A stretch of 64,000 nt of DNA from Psychrobacillus sp. FSL K6-2836. GTDB lineage: Bacteria > Bacillota > Bacilli > Bacillales_A > Planococcaceae. Under the pieces are notes generated by a model, which made no database searches, had not been told where the DNA came from, and saw only the letters and a list, made by a program, of their open reading frames with translations. The position numbers and the translations under genes are program-made. Shown piece by piece: positions 34,014 through 42,783 of this stretch. Where the stretch lies: the NCBI RefSeq assembly GCF_038003085.1, contig NZ_JBBOOM010000001.1, positions 1,984,001-2,048,000 of the forward strand. The letters run 5' to 3'. Each line of letters begins with the position of its first letter. Position 1 is the stretch's first letter.

Positions 34014-34029
34014 TATGCATAATCTCCTC

Positions 34030-34326
34030 TTACAAACTAATTTTAGTTACTACTATATCCGAATCTTCTAATGCTTTTAACGAATGTTTTTCTAATGGTT
34101 TCATATGCAAGATGTTCTCTGTAGTTACAACATGCTCCGTTCCTTCTACCGTAAACTGTACCTTCCCTCTTCGTACGACAATTAACACATTTGCATTGGC
34201 ATGATGTTCCTTTACTTCTTCCCCAGCTCGTAATTGAATATTCAACATATCAAAATCTTCTTTTAGAACATTTGTAATTTGCTTCTCTTTTTCTTCCAAT
34301 ACATAAGGTGTATCAACTAAATTCAT
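34030..34326 (-). CDS. small cupin-domain protein
   Basis: 98 residues from the ATG at 34324-34326 behind GGGAGGAG; an upstream ATG at 34356 is unsupported. Single cupin barrel: [22 protein letters not shown], then a second motif around [12 protein letters not shown]. Metal-ligand histidines HH and H are present, but no activity is assigned. It precedes dbpA by 16 bp on the same strand and may be co-transcribed. Confidence 0.82.
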   Translation of the reverse strand: MNLVDTPYVLEEKEKQITNVLKEDFDMLNIQLRAGEEVKEHHANANVLIVVRRGKVQFTVEGTEHVVTTENILHMKPLEKHSLKALEDSDIVVTKISL

Positions 34327-34604
34327 CTTATGCTCCTCCCGTTCATACTGGTGCACAAAATCCTCTTAAATCTATCATATACGTAGTTTTACGAAAAATA
34401 AAATAAAGCGACAAAACAATTAATTACAAAATAAACCGTAAAAGCAATGACACCTTCTACGGTTTCTCCATTATAACAATAATATTCGACACGATTCCTT
34501 TGTATTCGAGTATTTATAATCTCTTTTTCCGATTTTTAACCCTAATCTATGGTATAATCAAACTATCGCTAAGTGCGTAATAAAACTAGAAAAGAGGCAG
34601 ACAC

Positions 34605-34826
34605 ATGAGTTTCCAACGACAACCTAAGGAAGTTTCACCCTTTGTGGCAGCTAGGAAAATTGATGAGAAGATCTCTTTCACTCGTAATGATCACGAAGTA
34701 CAAGGAACTATTTTTAAAATTTTAGAGCAATCGGTAATTGTTGAAATTTCTACCGAAGATGCTAAAAAGATTAATGTCCCTTCGAATCTTACGGTAGTAT
34801 CTCATAAAAACTACACGGTAATATAA
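34605..34826 (+). CDS. DUF2187 (YkvS-like) protein
   Basis: 73 residues, soluble, with the DUF2187 core KISFTRNDHEVQGTIFKILEQSVIVEIS, a small beta-barrel-like fold as in YkvS. Function unknown. AAAGAGGCAG precedes the ATG. Its end overlaps the end of recQ by 16 bp on the opposite strand, leaving no room for a terminator between. Confidence 0.8.
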   Translation: MSFQRQPKEVSPFVAARKIDEKISFTRNDHEVQGTIFKILEQSVIVEISTEDAKKINVPSNLTVVSHKNYTVI

Positions 34827-36577
34827 TTGTGAATCTCCTCGAGAAAAGCTTGTCCATATTTTTCTCGTTTGTTTGCACCTATTCCGTGAATTTCTAATAA
34901 TTGTTCTTCGGTTTGCGGACGCTCTGCACACATATGCTGTAGAGTCTTATCAGAAAAAATAACAAATGGTGGTACACCTGCTTCGTCCGCAATTTTTTTC
35001 CGAAGTATTCTTAGTCTTTCGAACAACGGGTCATTCTTCGCGATTTGCTTCGTTACAGTTACACCTTTGCGTTCCACTACCCTATTCCCCAACAATACTT
35101 CTTTTCCTGCATCGGATACATAAATGGTTGGTAAGCTACCATGATTTACTGAAAGAAACCCTTCTGCAATCATAAACTCCATTAAGCCAGACACTTCTTT
35201 TAATGACTTACTCTTTAATATGCCGTAAGTTGATAACTTCGTAAAACCAAAATCGATTACTTTTTTGTTTTGAGAACCAGTCAATACTTGAGCAGTCATC
35301 GTCTTGCCAAATCTTTGCCCCATTCTAACAACACACGAAAGAACCATTTGAACTTCCTTTGTTACGTCTTGGACTTCCCTAGAATCTGTGCAGTTTCCAC
35401 ATCGACCACATCTAGCAGCATCTGACTCTCCAAAATAAGTAACAATAAACTGTTGCAGGCAATTTTCGGTGTGACAATAATCCACCATTCCTTGCAGTTT
35501 CTCAAGCTCCTGAGGGATTCGTTCACGATCCATTGCTTGATCTATTAAAAATCGTTGCGTTTGAACGTCCTGCGATGCATACAAAACGACACATTCACTT
35601 GGTAAACCATCTCGTCCCGCTCTCCCAGCTTCCTGATAGTAGCTCTCCATATTTTTCGGCAACTGATAGTGGATTACATAGCGGACATTGGATTTATCGA
35701 TTCCCATACCAAATGCATTGGTCGCAACCATCACCTGTGCTTCATCTGTTAAAAAACGCTCTTGTTCCTTATTTCGAAACGCCTCTGGAAGTCCGGCATG
35801 ATACTTCGCAGTCTGAATACCTGCTCTATTTAGTAAATCATATAACAGGTCTACTGTTTTTCTTGTCGCTGCGTAAATAATTCCTACTTCGTTCGTATTT
35901 TTCTTTATGAATTCTTTTAAAAATTTATTTTTATCTTGTCCTAATACGACTGAAAACGCAAGGTTTGACCTTGCAAATCCAGTGATTACTGTATTATCCT
36001 CTTGAATTTGTAACAATCGGCATATATCATCCCGGACAGCCGGAGTTGCAGTAGCGGTTAGGGCAAGTACAGTTGGCTGCTCTGTAAATACTTCCTTTAA
36101 CCGATGAATAGCACGATAGCTTGGTCGGAAATCATGCCCCCATTGTGAAATACAATGCGCCTCGTCCACTGCTATTAATGGAACCTTTACCTTTTTTAAT
36201 TGATTTAAAAAGTTGGGCGATTCTAAACGCTCCGGTGCTATGTAGAGTAAACGATATTGACCATTTTGTACCTCTTCCATTGTTTCTCTTACTTCTTCTG
36301 CAGTTAACGTACTGTTTATGAAGGTTGCAGGAATCCCAGCCTGAGTTAAAGTATCCACTTGGTCTTTCATAAGGGATATTAATGGAGAGATAACAATTGT
36401 AGTGCCTTCTAACATTAAGGCAGGGATTTGGTAGCAAAGAGACTTCCCTCCCCCAGTAGGCATTACACATAAACTAGAATTCTCATCTAATACATAGTTA
36501 ATAACCGTTTCTTGGCCTTCGCGAAACGAATCATATCCAAAATAAGTTTGTAATAATTGACGTGCTTTATCTAACAC
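34811..36577 (-). CDS. recQ: ATP-dependent DNA helicase RecQ
   Basis: 3'-5' DNA helicase of 588 residues in recombination and repair. In order: Walker A MPTGGGKSLCYQ (about 40-51), DEAHCISQWGHDFRPSY, SF2 motifs to IHYQLPKNMESYYQEAGRAGRDG, the zinc-binding cysteines (ENCLQQFIVTYFGE, then RCGRCGNC), a winged helix and one HRDC domain (LFERLRILRKKIADEAGVPP to the end). The GTG at 36575-36577 follows GGAGGG with 6-base spacing and is preferred over an ATG at 36595. A small membrane protein gene precedes it. Confidence 0.95.
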   Translation of the reverse strand: MLDKARQLLQTYFGYDSFREGQETVINYVLDENSSLCVMPTGGGKSLCYQIPALMLEGTTIVISPLISLMKDQVDTLTQAGIPATFINSTLTAEEVRETMEEVQNGQYRLLYIAPERLESPNFLNQLKKVKVPLIAVDEAHCISQWGHDFRPSYRAIHRLKEVFTEQPTVLALTATATPAVRDDICRLLQIQEDNTVITGFARSNLAFSVVLGQDKNKFLKEFIKKNTNEVGIIYAATRKTVDLLYDLLNRAGIQTAKYHAGLPEAFRNKEQERFLTDEAQVMVATNAFGMGIDKSNVRYVIHYQLPKNMESYYQEAGRAGRDGLPSECVVLYASQDVQTQRFLIDQAMDRERIPQELEKLQGMVDYCHTENCLQQFIVTYFGESDAARCGRCGNCTDSREVQDVTKEVQMVLSCVVRMGQRFGKTMTAQVLTGSQNKKVIDFGFTKLSTYGILKSKSLKEVSGLMEFMIAEGFLSVNHGSLPTIYVSDAGKEVLLGNRVVERKGVTVTKQIAKNDPLFERLRILRKKIADEAGVPPFVIFSDKTLQHMCAERPQTEEQLLEIHGIGANKREKYGQAFLEEIHNYITV

Positions 36578-36610
36578 GGAGGTCCCTCCTGTCATTTATT
36601 TGGAAGCTCA

Positions 36611-36856
36611 CTATTTTCTGTTACTGTTTTTCTTGTCGATTTTGCTAATCGTATTATTAGTTGGTTTCGGGTCAACTTTATCTACATCAGATCCTAGTAG
36701 AAAATAGCCAATTATGGAAGACACGATAGCTGCTCCTACAATGATAAGTATTCTATTTATAATTGTTACTTCCGAATATTCTTCTTGGTTTAAAATTATA
36801 GTTGCCAACACCGCCACAACAATCATAATTGGCGGGATTAGTTTTGACTTTTTCAT
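36611..36856 (-). CDS. small two-helix membrane protein
   Basis: 81 residues from the ATG at 36854-36856 behind AGAGGAAGGAAG; an ATG at 36910 is unsupported. Two hydrophobic segments (IPPIMIVVAVLATIIL and ILIIVGAAIVSSIIGYFLLG) and a polar, asparagine/lysine-rich tail. It lies 33 bp ahead of recQ and is probably co-transcribed. Family not recognised. Confidence 0.6.
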   Translation of the reverse strand: MKKSKLIPPIMIVVAVLATIILNQEEYSEVTIINRILIIVGAAIVSSIIGYFLLGSDVDKVDPKPTNNTISKIDKKNSNRK

Positions 36857-36967
36857 AGCAAACTTCCTTCCTCTTCGCATGTATAGTATATTGTACCATA
36901 AGACTATCAAGGGTTTTTACCCATACGTATGAGATAATATATAAAAAAACATATGAGGATGACTACA

Positions 36968-38161
36968 ATGATGCGAAATGAATTAGATATCAAAGTAACT
37001 GAAACACTTGCCCAAGATTTACAAAAAGGCGTTCCGATTTTAATGAAAGACGGCTTCCACGAGACAGAATCTCTTGAGGAAGGAAGCATTTTAAAGCTGA
37101 AAAATGCTGCTGGCAAATTTATCGGTAAAGGCTATGTCGGAAAACAAAATAAAGGGATTGGCTGGCTGTTAACGAAAAATGAAAATGAAAAAATTGACAA
37201 ATCCTTTTTCCAAAAGAAAATAGCTACAGCAATTAGTCATCGTGAGGATTATTATCATAATACTGATACAACAGCCTTTCGTATATTCAACGGTGAAGGA
37301 GACGGTATCGGCGGTTTAATCATTGACTATTTTGATGGATTCTATTTAATCAGCTGGTATAGTGAGGGTATTTATTCCTTTAAAGATATGATTTTGGAAG
37401 CATTAGAAGCTTCAGTTTCTTATAAAGGAATTTATGAAAAGAAACGTTTTGATACAAAGGGTCAATATGTCGAAGACGATGATTTCGTTAAAGGTGAACG
37501 CGGAGAGTTTCCACTCAACGTAAAAGAAAATGGGCAGCACTTTGCTATTTACTTAAATGATGGAGCAATGGTTGGGGTGTTTTTAGACCAACGCGATGTT
37601 CGTAAAACAATTCGAGATAACTATTCGAAAGGAAAAACAGTACTGAATACATTCTCGTATACTGGAGCTTTTTCTGTATTTGCTGCATCTGGTGGTGCTA
37701 CAAAAACAACCAGTGTCGATCTTGCCAAACGAAGCTTAAGTAAAACGACTGAACAATTTGAAGTAAATGGAATCGATGTCGAAAAGCAAGACATTATCGT
37801 GATGGATGTATTTGATTATTTTAAATACGCGAAACGGAAGGAATTATCCTTTGATATGGTCATTCTCGATCCACCTAGCTTTGCACGTTCAAAAAAGTAT
37901 ACATTTAGTTCTGCTAAAGACTATACAAAATTACTAATGGATGCTATTAATATTACAGAAAAAAATGGTGTTATTGTAGCATCTACTAATAATGCTACAT
38001 TTGGTATGAAAAAATTCAAAACGTTTGTGGAAAAAGCTTTTAAGGAGAGTAACCGAAAATACACAATTGAGGAAGAGTTTTCCCTTCCAAGCGATTTCAG
38101 AACCTCTCCCCTTTTTAAAGAGGGTAATTATTTGAAGGTGCTGTTCATAAAAGTGAAGTAA
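36968..38161 (+). CDS. RlmI-like class I SAM-dependent rRNA methyltransferase
   Basis: About 397 residues from the ATG at 36968, placed 8 bases after AGGA; earlier ATGs at 36953 and 36959 overlap that site. N-terminal PUA-like domain (GSILKLKNAAGKFIGKGYVG), a linker with FRIFNGEGDGIGGLIIDYFDG, then the Rossmann methyltransferase: FLDQRDVRKTIRDN, LNTFSYTGAFSVFAASGGA (SAM binding) and DMVILDPPSFARSKK with the DPPSF catalytic loop. This matches the RlmI/YwbD family, which makes 5-methylcytosine in 23S rRNA in E. coli. The exact target here is not known. Confidence 0.9.
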   Translation: MMRNELDIKVTETLAQDLQKGVPILMKDGFHETESLEEGSILKLKNAAGKFIGKGYVGKQNKGIGWLLTKNENEKIDKSFFQKKIATAISHREDYYHNTDTTAFRIFNGEGDGIGGLIIDYFDGFYLISWYSEGIYSFKDMILEALEASVSYKGIYEKKRFDTKGQYVEDDDFVKGERGEFPLNVKENGQHFAIYLNDGAMVGVFLDQRDVRKTIRDNYSKGKTVLNTFSYTGAFSVFAASGGATKTTSVDLAKRSLSKTTEQFEVNGIDVEKQDIIVMDVFDYFKYAKRKELSFDMVILDPPSFARSKKYTFSSAKDYTKLLMDAINITEKNGVIVASTNNATFGMKKFKTFVEKAFKESNRKYTIEEEFSLPSDFRTSPLFKEGNYLKVLFIKVK

Positions 38162-38173
38162 ATGTTTTTAGAA

Positions 38174-38201
38174 AGGAGGACGCATTTGCGCCCTCTTTTT
38201 T
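38174..38201 (+). terminator. intrinsic terminator
   Basis: GAGGACGC...GCGCCCTC hairpin with a four-base loop, followed by TTTTTT, between converging genes. Confidence 0.85.
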
Positions 38202-38202
38202 G

Positions 38203-38628
38203 TTAAATCATGCTTTTCACTACTTTAGACATAGTGGATCCATCAGCTTTTCCTGTAAGTAATGGCTTAGCAATTTTCATTGCATCTCCCATGTTCATGC
38301 CTTTTGTAACTCCAGCTTCAGTTAAGATCGTCACAATTTCTTCTTCAGTTAATTGTTTTGGCAAGAAGCTTGCTAGTAGTTTTAGTTTTGCATTTTCTTT
38401 TTCTATTAAATCCTCACGATTTGCTTCTTTTGCACCTTCTAAAGCCTGGTTTGTTTGTTTCACTTCTCTATTTACGATGGCAATTTCTTCTTCTGGTGTA
38501 AGGGCAGATCCTTTTTCTTTTTCCGCATTATCCAGTGCAGATTTTAGTATGGTTAATACTCCCTTAGCTAGTACATCTTTTTCTTTCATCGCGCGTTTTA
38601 TTTGGTCGAAAACAATCGTTTTTAACAT
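38203..38628 (-). CDS. yqeY: GatB/YqeY domain protein
   Basis: 141 residues, all of it the YqeY domain: an N-terminal helical part (IKRAMKEKDVLAKGVLTILKSALDNAEKEKG) and a C-terminal helical hairpin region with GVTKGMNMGDAMKIAKPLLTGKADGS, related to the tail domain of GatB. It may help tRNA-dependent amidation, but the role is unproven. The ATG at 38628 has GAGGAAGT upstream. In many Bacillales it sits by rpsU; here that neighbour is absent. Confidence 0.9.
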   Translation of the reverse strand: MLKTIVFDQIKRAMKEKDVLAKGVLTILKSALDNAEKEKGSALTPEEEIAIVNREVKQTNQALEGAKEANREDLIEKENAKLKLLASFLPKQLTEEEIVTILTEAGVTKGMNMGDAMKIAKPLLTGKADGSTMSKVVKSMI

Positions 38629-38771
38629 ATTTTTTACTTCCTCTCCTTTGTACTTGTTTATTTGCTAATGGTATAGAAAATAAATCAATTAGTCTAGAAT
38701 CTTTCCTCAGTCATGCTTCTCCCTACGTAGGTACGCCAAGAATTAAGTAGATCACACTACAATAATTGAAG

Positions 38772-38817
38772 AAAAGCTCCAAGTGAGCGAAGAAAACTTC
38801 AGAACACTAGAGCTTTT
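38772..38817 (-). terminator. terminator of the ferritin gene
   Basis: Minus-strand AAAGCTCTAGTG pairs with CACTTGGAGCTTT, then TCTTC. A second perfect hairpin, GGATAAAGT/ACTTTATCC, lies closer to the stop codon at 38859-38879. Confidence 0.65.
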
Positions 38818-38890
38818 TAGAAAAGCGATATTAATTTATCCCGCACTAATGGCAGACTGGATAAAGTTTCACTTTATCCGAAACTATGTA

Positions 38891-39397
38891 TTATGCTTCG
38901 TCCGGTGTGAATGTTCTGGTTGCTAACTCAGAGTCTAGCATAAACATAGCATTAGAATCATTTTCAATACGTTTAATTTTGTTAATTAGAGTATCAAATG
39001 ATGCCTCTTCCTCTACTTGCTCATCAATGAACCATTTTAAGAATGCCATAGTTGCATGTTCACGTTCATCTAATGCAATATCAGATAGATGATAAATTCG
39101 ACGCGTCACTTCTTTTTCATGTTTTAAAGAAGTTTCAAAAACGTCTAAAGTCGAAGAAAACTCATTGCCCGGCTTGTCAAATCCATCAATTGTAGCTCGG
39201 TAGCCTAAGTCACTTAAAAAGTTATAAAATTTCATAGCATGGAAACGTTCTTCTTCTGCCTGAACTAAAAAGAAATTAGCAAATCCATCGTATGCTTCAG
39301 CCGTACAATAAGCAGCCGCAGCAAGATAGGTATGTGCAGAATAAAACTCAAAGTTCATTTGATCGTTTAATGCTTTATGTAAATTTTTAGACAGCAT
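38891..39397 (-). CDS. ferritin (non-haem)
   Basis: 168-residue iron-storage protein forming a 24-mer. The ferroxidase ligands are visible: E17 in NFEFYSAHTY, the EEERFHAMKF helix (E50, H53) and E94 in KHEKEVTRR. It stores Fe(II) as ferric mineral. A sigma-A promoter (TTGTTT, 18 bp, TATACT at 39441-39470) lies upstream with a perfect Fur box directly before it. The ATG at 39397 has GAGAGGAG upstream. Confidence 0.94.
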   Translation of the reverse strand: MLSKNLHKALNDQMNFEFYSAHTYLAAAAYCTAEAYDGFANFFLVQAEEERFHAMKFYNFLSDLGYRATIDGFDKPGNEFSSTLDVFETSLKHEKEVTRRIYHLSDIALDEREHATMAFLKWFIDEQVEEEASFDTLINKIKRIENDSNAMFMLDSELATRTFTPDEA

Positions 39398-39440
39398 AGT
39401 TAAACTCCTCTCATAGTAGAAAGATTCAATTTCCCTTTAA

Positions 39441-39470
39441 GTATACAACTTAATCCATTTTAAAAACAAA
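39441..39470 (-). promoter_or_regulatory. ferritin promoter
   Basis: TTGTTT (39465-39470), 18-bp spacer and TATACT (39441-39446) on the minus strand, about 45 bp before the start codon. Confidence 0.6.
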
Positions 39471-39478
39471 TAATAAGT

Positions 39479-39493
39479 GATAATGATTATCAA
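39479..39493. promoter_or_regulatory. perfect 7-1-7 Fur box upstream of ferritin
   Basis: TGATAATGATTATCA is an exact match to the Bacillus Fur 7-1-7 motif and differs from the PerR motif. It sits 8 bp upstream of the ferritin -35, not over the promoter, a place more typical of an activator or roadblock than of simple repression. Confidence 0.85.
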
Positions 39494-39524
39494 TTACTCA
39501 ATAGATTTTGTTTCAAGTATGCTC

Positions 39525-40346
39525 TTAAACCTCCGCTTGTACTTCCTCTACAGTTTGCTCTACCTCTGATCGGGTCATTTTTTCTTTCCCGTTCTTTAGT
39601 GCTTTCAGTGTTTTGTGAGCGAGTGCAAGAGGTAATTTACAGAATAACAATATACTTTTGCGGTTGATACTCTTGATGTATTCATCTGCTTGTGCTAAAT
39701 TGTCTTCTGCATAATCGAACATGTCTGCTCTTGTCCATCCTTCTGGGAAGAATTGTACACCACGTTCGCTATCTTCGTCCTTGTTTCGCAATATATTAAC
39801 TGCTTGAAGACCGCGTCCATATGCAATTGCTAAATTACGGTCTGTATTTATATCTGCACTCCACTTCCATAAATCCGAAAGCATCACACCAACAAGACCT
39901 GCTACATAATAGGTATACTCATCGAGATCTTCTTTTGTCTTCACTTGCCAGTTCTTACCTACCCATTTAGCCATTCCTTCTGCCATTTCACTAGTATAGG
40001 TTTTTACAGTTTCTAATAAATCAGCCGGGCAAATTTCCAACCAGTCCCCTAATCTAAGAGATACTGGAGGAAGTATATCTTGATAGTCTTCAACTAGTTC
40101 TCCATACGCTTGTTTATCAAAATCTGCTAACAATAGTTTACTTGTAGATAGCAGTATTTCCTGTTTATCTTGTGGATCTAATGATTCATGATCTTCAATC
40201 TCGTCTATCGCACGCATGCATAAATAAGCAGAAGCAACCGCCTTTTTTAGTTTAGGTTCTAAAAAAGTAATTGGAATATAAAAAGTTCTACTTGTTTTCT
40301 TTAGCATGTCCATCGCTTCTTTTTGTAACGTTGCTACATCATGCAC
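39525..40346 (-). CDS. squalene/phytoene synthase-family protein
   Basis: 273 residues of the trans-isoprenyl diphosphate synthase, head-to-head type: KKTSRTFYIPITFLEPKLKKAV near the start, first Asp-rich region AIDEIEDHES (about 43-52) and second region VNILRNKDEDSERGVQFFP. It would join two prenyl diphosphates. No carotenoid or hopanoid partner genes are nearby, so the product is open. The start is a GTG at 40344-40346 behind CGGGGGA. A structured leader region precedes it. Confidence 0.88.
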   Translation of the reverse strand: MHDVATLQKEAMDMLKKTSRTFYIPITFLEPKLKKAVASAYLCMRAIDEIEDHESLDPQDKQEILLSTSKLLLADFDKQAYGELVEDYQDILPPVSLRLGDWLEICPADLLETVKTYTSEMAEGMAKWVGKNWQVKTKEDLDEYTYYVAGLVGVMLSDLWKWSADINTDRNLAIAYGRGLQAVNILRNKDEDSERGVQFFPEGWTRADMFDYAEDNLAQADEYIKSINRKSILLFCKLPLALAHKTLKALKNGKEKMTRSEVEQTVEEVQAEV

Positions 40347-40370
40347 GACTAGTCCCCCGTTTCATTCATT

Positions 40371-40507
40371 TAGCCTCAGCGTAATTGCGTCCAGATTTTG
40401 AAGTGTACTTTGGCCTGCGTGATGCAGGTCAGGTAGCCATAGTCGCATGGGTACGACATACTTTACAAATTCTCTTCAAAAGCTGTGACATCCGCCGCCA
40501 GAGGCTT
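40371..40507 (-). other. structured leader or intergenic element of unknown type
   Basis: About 137 bp closed by inverted AGCCTC (40372-40377) and GAGGCT (40501-40506). It contains a CCTGC/GCAGG hairpin (40414-40428) and a CCAT/ATGG hairpin around a GTCGCATGGGTACGAC segment. It is far more GC-rich than its surroundings and lies just upstream of the synthase gene on the minus strand. It could be a cis-acting RNA or a dispersed repeat; no known riboswitch class was recognised. Confidence 0.4.
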
Positions 40508-40602
40508 AACTTGAATCCTTTACACTCCATTGTATAGGATTTTTGCGAAAAGATAAAATGACTACCATTTGCAAAGAAGGACAAGGTAAAAGTTCAACTA
40601 TT

Positions 40603-41793
40603 TTATTGTTTTACTGTTTCTTTATATACTGTTTTTTGTTCCCTCCAAAATAACGATATTACAAAGCTAATTGCGAGTATAATCATCGCTAATACGTATG
40701 GATAATCAATATGCACGTCAAACAAAATCCCTGCAATACTTGGTCCAATAATATTACCAATACTCGTAAATGTAGAGTTTAGTCCCCCAACAAAGCCTTG
40801 CTCATTTCCAGCTATTTTAGATAAATACGTTGTCAGCGCAGGTCTCATTAAGTCAAACAACAAGAAAATCACAAAGGTTACGAGTAATATGGACCAGTAA
40901 GCAGAAACCTTTATCATCGCAAAAATGAAAATCGTTGATACACCTATACAAACTTGAATTAATCTAATTTCTCCAATTTTTCCTACAACACGATCGAAGG
41001 TTAGCACTTGGAATATTATTCCCAGAACACCACTGACAGTAATGATTAATGCAATATCCTTTGGTGTAAATCCGTATTTATGATCTACAAATAGGGAATA
41101 AACGGTTTCAAAAGCAGCTAATCCAAAGCTAGATACTAGAATAATAATCATCGGGATCAAATATATTGGTTCTAAAACTTTTCTAAAACCTGGTTTAACT
41201 AACTCTCCTTCTCTTTCTACACTCACCCTTTTAGGTTCTTTCAAAATAACAAGTGAGAATATTGCTCCTAAAAATCCTAGTGCCGCGGCAACAAAGAAGG
41301 GAAGTCTAGTGCCATGTTCAGCTAAAAAGCCACCAATTCCCGGTCCAATGATGAACCCAGCACTGATTGCTGCCGCAACATAACCCATTGCTTTTGGTCG
41401 TTCTCTTAAAGTGGTAACATCTGCAACATAAGCTGTCACGGCAGGCATAATGAATGCAGCACTTATACCTCCTAGTATTCTTGAAATATATAATATCTTC
41501 ACATCTTGCCCAAAACCGAAGAGCATTTCCGATAATCCGAATATAAACATACCAATTACAATCATTTTTTTACGGCCAAACGAGTCAACCCATTTACCTG
41601 CGATTGGAGAAACCAATAATTGGGCAAATGCAAAGGCCGCAACTAAATACCCCATCGTAGAACCTTCTAGGCTCATCTCCCGCATTAATGTGGGCATAAC
41701 AGGAATAATTAGTCCTATTCCTAAAAATACAATAAATAAATTTACTAATACTAAATAAATTACCTTATTTAGACTATTTCTTTGAGAAACCAT
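40603..41793 (-). CDS. bmr: Bmr/NorA-type MFS multidrug efflux pump
   Basis: 396-residue, 12-helix proton-driven drug exporter closely resembling B. subtilis Bmr: LVNLFIVFLGIGLIIPVMPT, motif A GKWVDSFGRKKMIVIG, motif C GFIIGPGIGGFLAE, and DLMRPALTTYLSKIAGNEQG late in the protein. The ATG at 41791-41793 is preferred, since AAGGAG stands 8 bases before it. It lies downstream of a BmrR-like MerR gene and has its own MerR-type promoter in the gap. Confidence 0.92.
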   Translation of the reverse strand: MVSQRNSLNKVIYLVLVNLFIVFLGIGLIIPVMPTLMREMSLEGSTMGYLVAAFAFAQLLVSPIAGKWVDSFGRKKMIVIGMFIFGLSEMLFGFGQDVKILYISRILGGISAAFIMPAVTAYVADVTTLRERPKAMGYVAAAISAGFIIGPGIGGFLAEHGTRLPFFVAAALGFLGAIFSLVILKEPKRVSVEREGELVKPGFRKVLEPIYLIPMIIILVSSFGLAAFETVYSLFVDHKYGFTPKDIALIITVSGVLGIIFQVLTFDRVVGKIGEIRLIQVCIGVSTIFIFAMIKVSAYWSILLVTFVIFLLFDLMRPALTTYLSKIAGNEQGFVGGLNSTFTSIGNIIGPSIAGILFDVHIDYPYVLAMIILAISFVISLFWREQKTVYKETVKQ

Positions 41794-41831
41794 CTTCAAA
41801 ACTCCTTCAAATCCAGATTCAGCATATAAAT

Positions 41832-41862
41832 AAAATAAACCCTATAGTAACTATAGGGTCAA
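41832..41862 (-). promoter_or_regulatory. MerR-type promoter of bmr with dyad operator
   Basis: On the minus strand, TTGACC (41857-41862) and TATTTT (41832-41837) are 19 bp apart, the long spacing typical of MerR-activated promoters. The spacer region holds a perfect 21-bp dyad, ACCCTATAGT-N-ACTATAGGGT (41839-41859). The -35 includes the TGA stop of the bmrR-like gene. Confidence 0.8.
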
Positions 41863-42698
41863 GTAGTTTGAAAAGGTATTTTTAGTTCTACTAAGAATTC
41901 ATCCTCTTTGGAAGCCGTGTAATTTATCGGCATCCAAACATCATATACAATGGGGGCGACGACTAATTGGTGTTGCTCTATATAGTCTATTAACTTCTGA
42001 TAGCACGCCTCGTATTCATCGTCCTTTAAAACAAAAGAAATGCTAAGATAATCTCCAGCTGGAAGTGTACTAATTTCCACATCTTCATATTTTTCTTCAA
42101 AATCCTTATTTGTCACAATATAAGTAAATAAATAATCATAGTTGATGTCATTTAATGATTCATACCTTTGGAAAGGAAAAGCTCCACCATACAATGTATC
42201 AAATATGCTGCCCTCTTCCTCTAACACCTTACTTATACGCCCATATTCCTTATTTGGAATATCATCGACTTTCATATTGTAGGTTTTAATCTTTACTATT
42301 TTTTGAGCTGGTTCTTTCTTAATGCTTACGGTCATCATATTTGAATCCAATACAAAGGCTTGTATTTGCTCTTTTTTCCGCTGTAGCACCTGCTTCGTCT
42401 TGTTTAGTCGTTGAAATTGTTCTTCAATTCTTTTCTCCTGGTTCTCTAGATATTCAACTAACTCTTCTGGTTTCAATGTTAAAACGGATTTAACTTCCTT
42501 AAGCGATAACCCAAGATACTTCAATGACTTTATAATATCCAAGTAATATAATTGTGTGTTTTGGTAGTATCTATAGTGGTTACTTAAATTTTTTTCCATA
42601 GGTTTAAACAAGTTTATCTGATCATAGTATCGTAAAGTTTGAATCGAAATATTACTTAGCTTTGCTACCTCGCCTATCGTTAAATAATGAACTTTCAA
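41859..42698 (-). CDS. bmrR: BmrR-like MerR multidrug-responsive activator
   Basis: 279 residues, the length of B. subtilis BmrR. N-terminal MerR winged helix (TIGEVAKLSNISIQTLRYYDQINLF), a long dimer helix (about 80-118) and a C-terminal GyrI-like drug-binding domain (YGGAFPFQRY, then LPAGDYLSISF and PIVYDVWMPINY). It should bind lipophilic cations and twist the 19-bp-spaced promoter of the next gene. The start is a TTG at 42696-42698 behind AGGGGG. In B. subtilis the gene order is the reverse (bmr then bmrR). Confidence 0.9.
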   Translation of the reverse strand: MKVHYLTIGEVAKLSNISIQTLRYYDQINLFKPMEKNLSNHYRYYQNTQLYYLDIIKSLKYLGLSLKEVKSVLTLKPEELVEYLENQEKRIEEQFQRLNKTKQVLQRKKEQIQAFVLDSNMMTVSIKKEPAQKIVKIKTYNMKVDDIPNKEYGRISKVLEEEGSIFDTLYGGAFPFQRYESLNDINYDYLFTYIVTNKDFEEKYEDVEISTLPAGDYLSISFVLKDDEYEACYQKLIDYIEQHQLVVAPIVYDVWMPINYTASKEDEFLVELKIPFQTT

Positions 42699-42741
42699 AT
42701 AATCCCCCTGTTTCTAAACAAGCAGTTTTATAAGCTCTAAT

Positions 42742-42774
42742 AAAAGCTATCCTATTGAATATAGGATAGCTTTT
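42742..42774. terminator. intrinsic terminator
   Basis: AAAAGCTATCCTAT and ATAGGATAGCTTTT form a perfect 14-bp stem around five bases, 10 bp before the stop of the 552-residue membrane protein gene on the minus strand... read in that direction it lies just past the stop, separating it from bmrR. Confidence 0.85.
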
Positions 42775-42783
42775 ATTGTTCTA

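Noticed and set aside
34431..34463. AACCGTA/TACGGTT hairpin as terminator of the cupin gene
   Set aside because: It lies upstream of that gene on its strand and before the plus-strand DUF2187 gene; long loop and no clear T-run.
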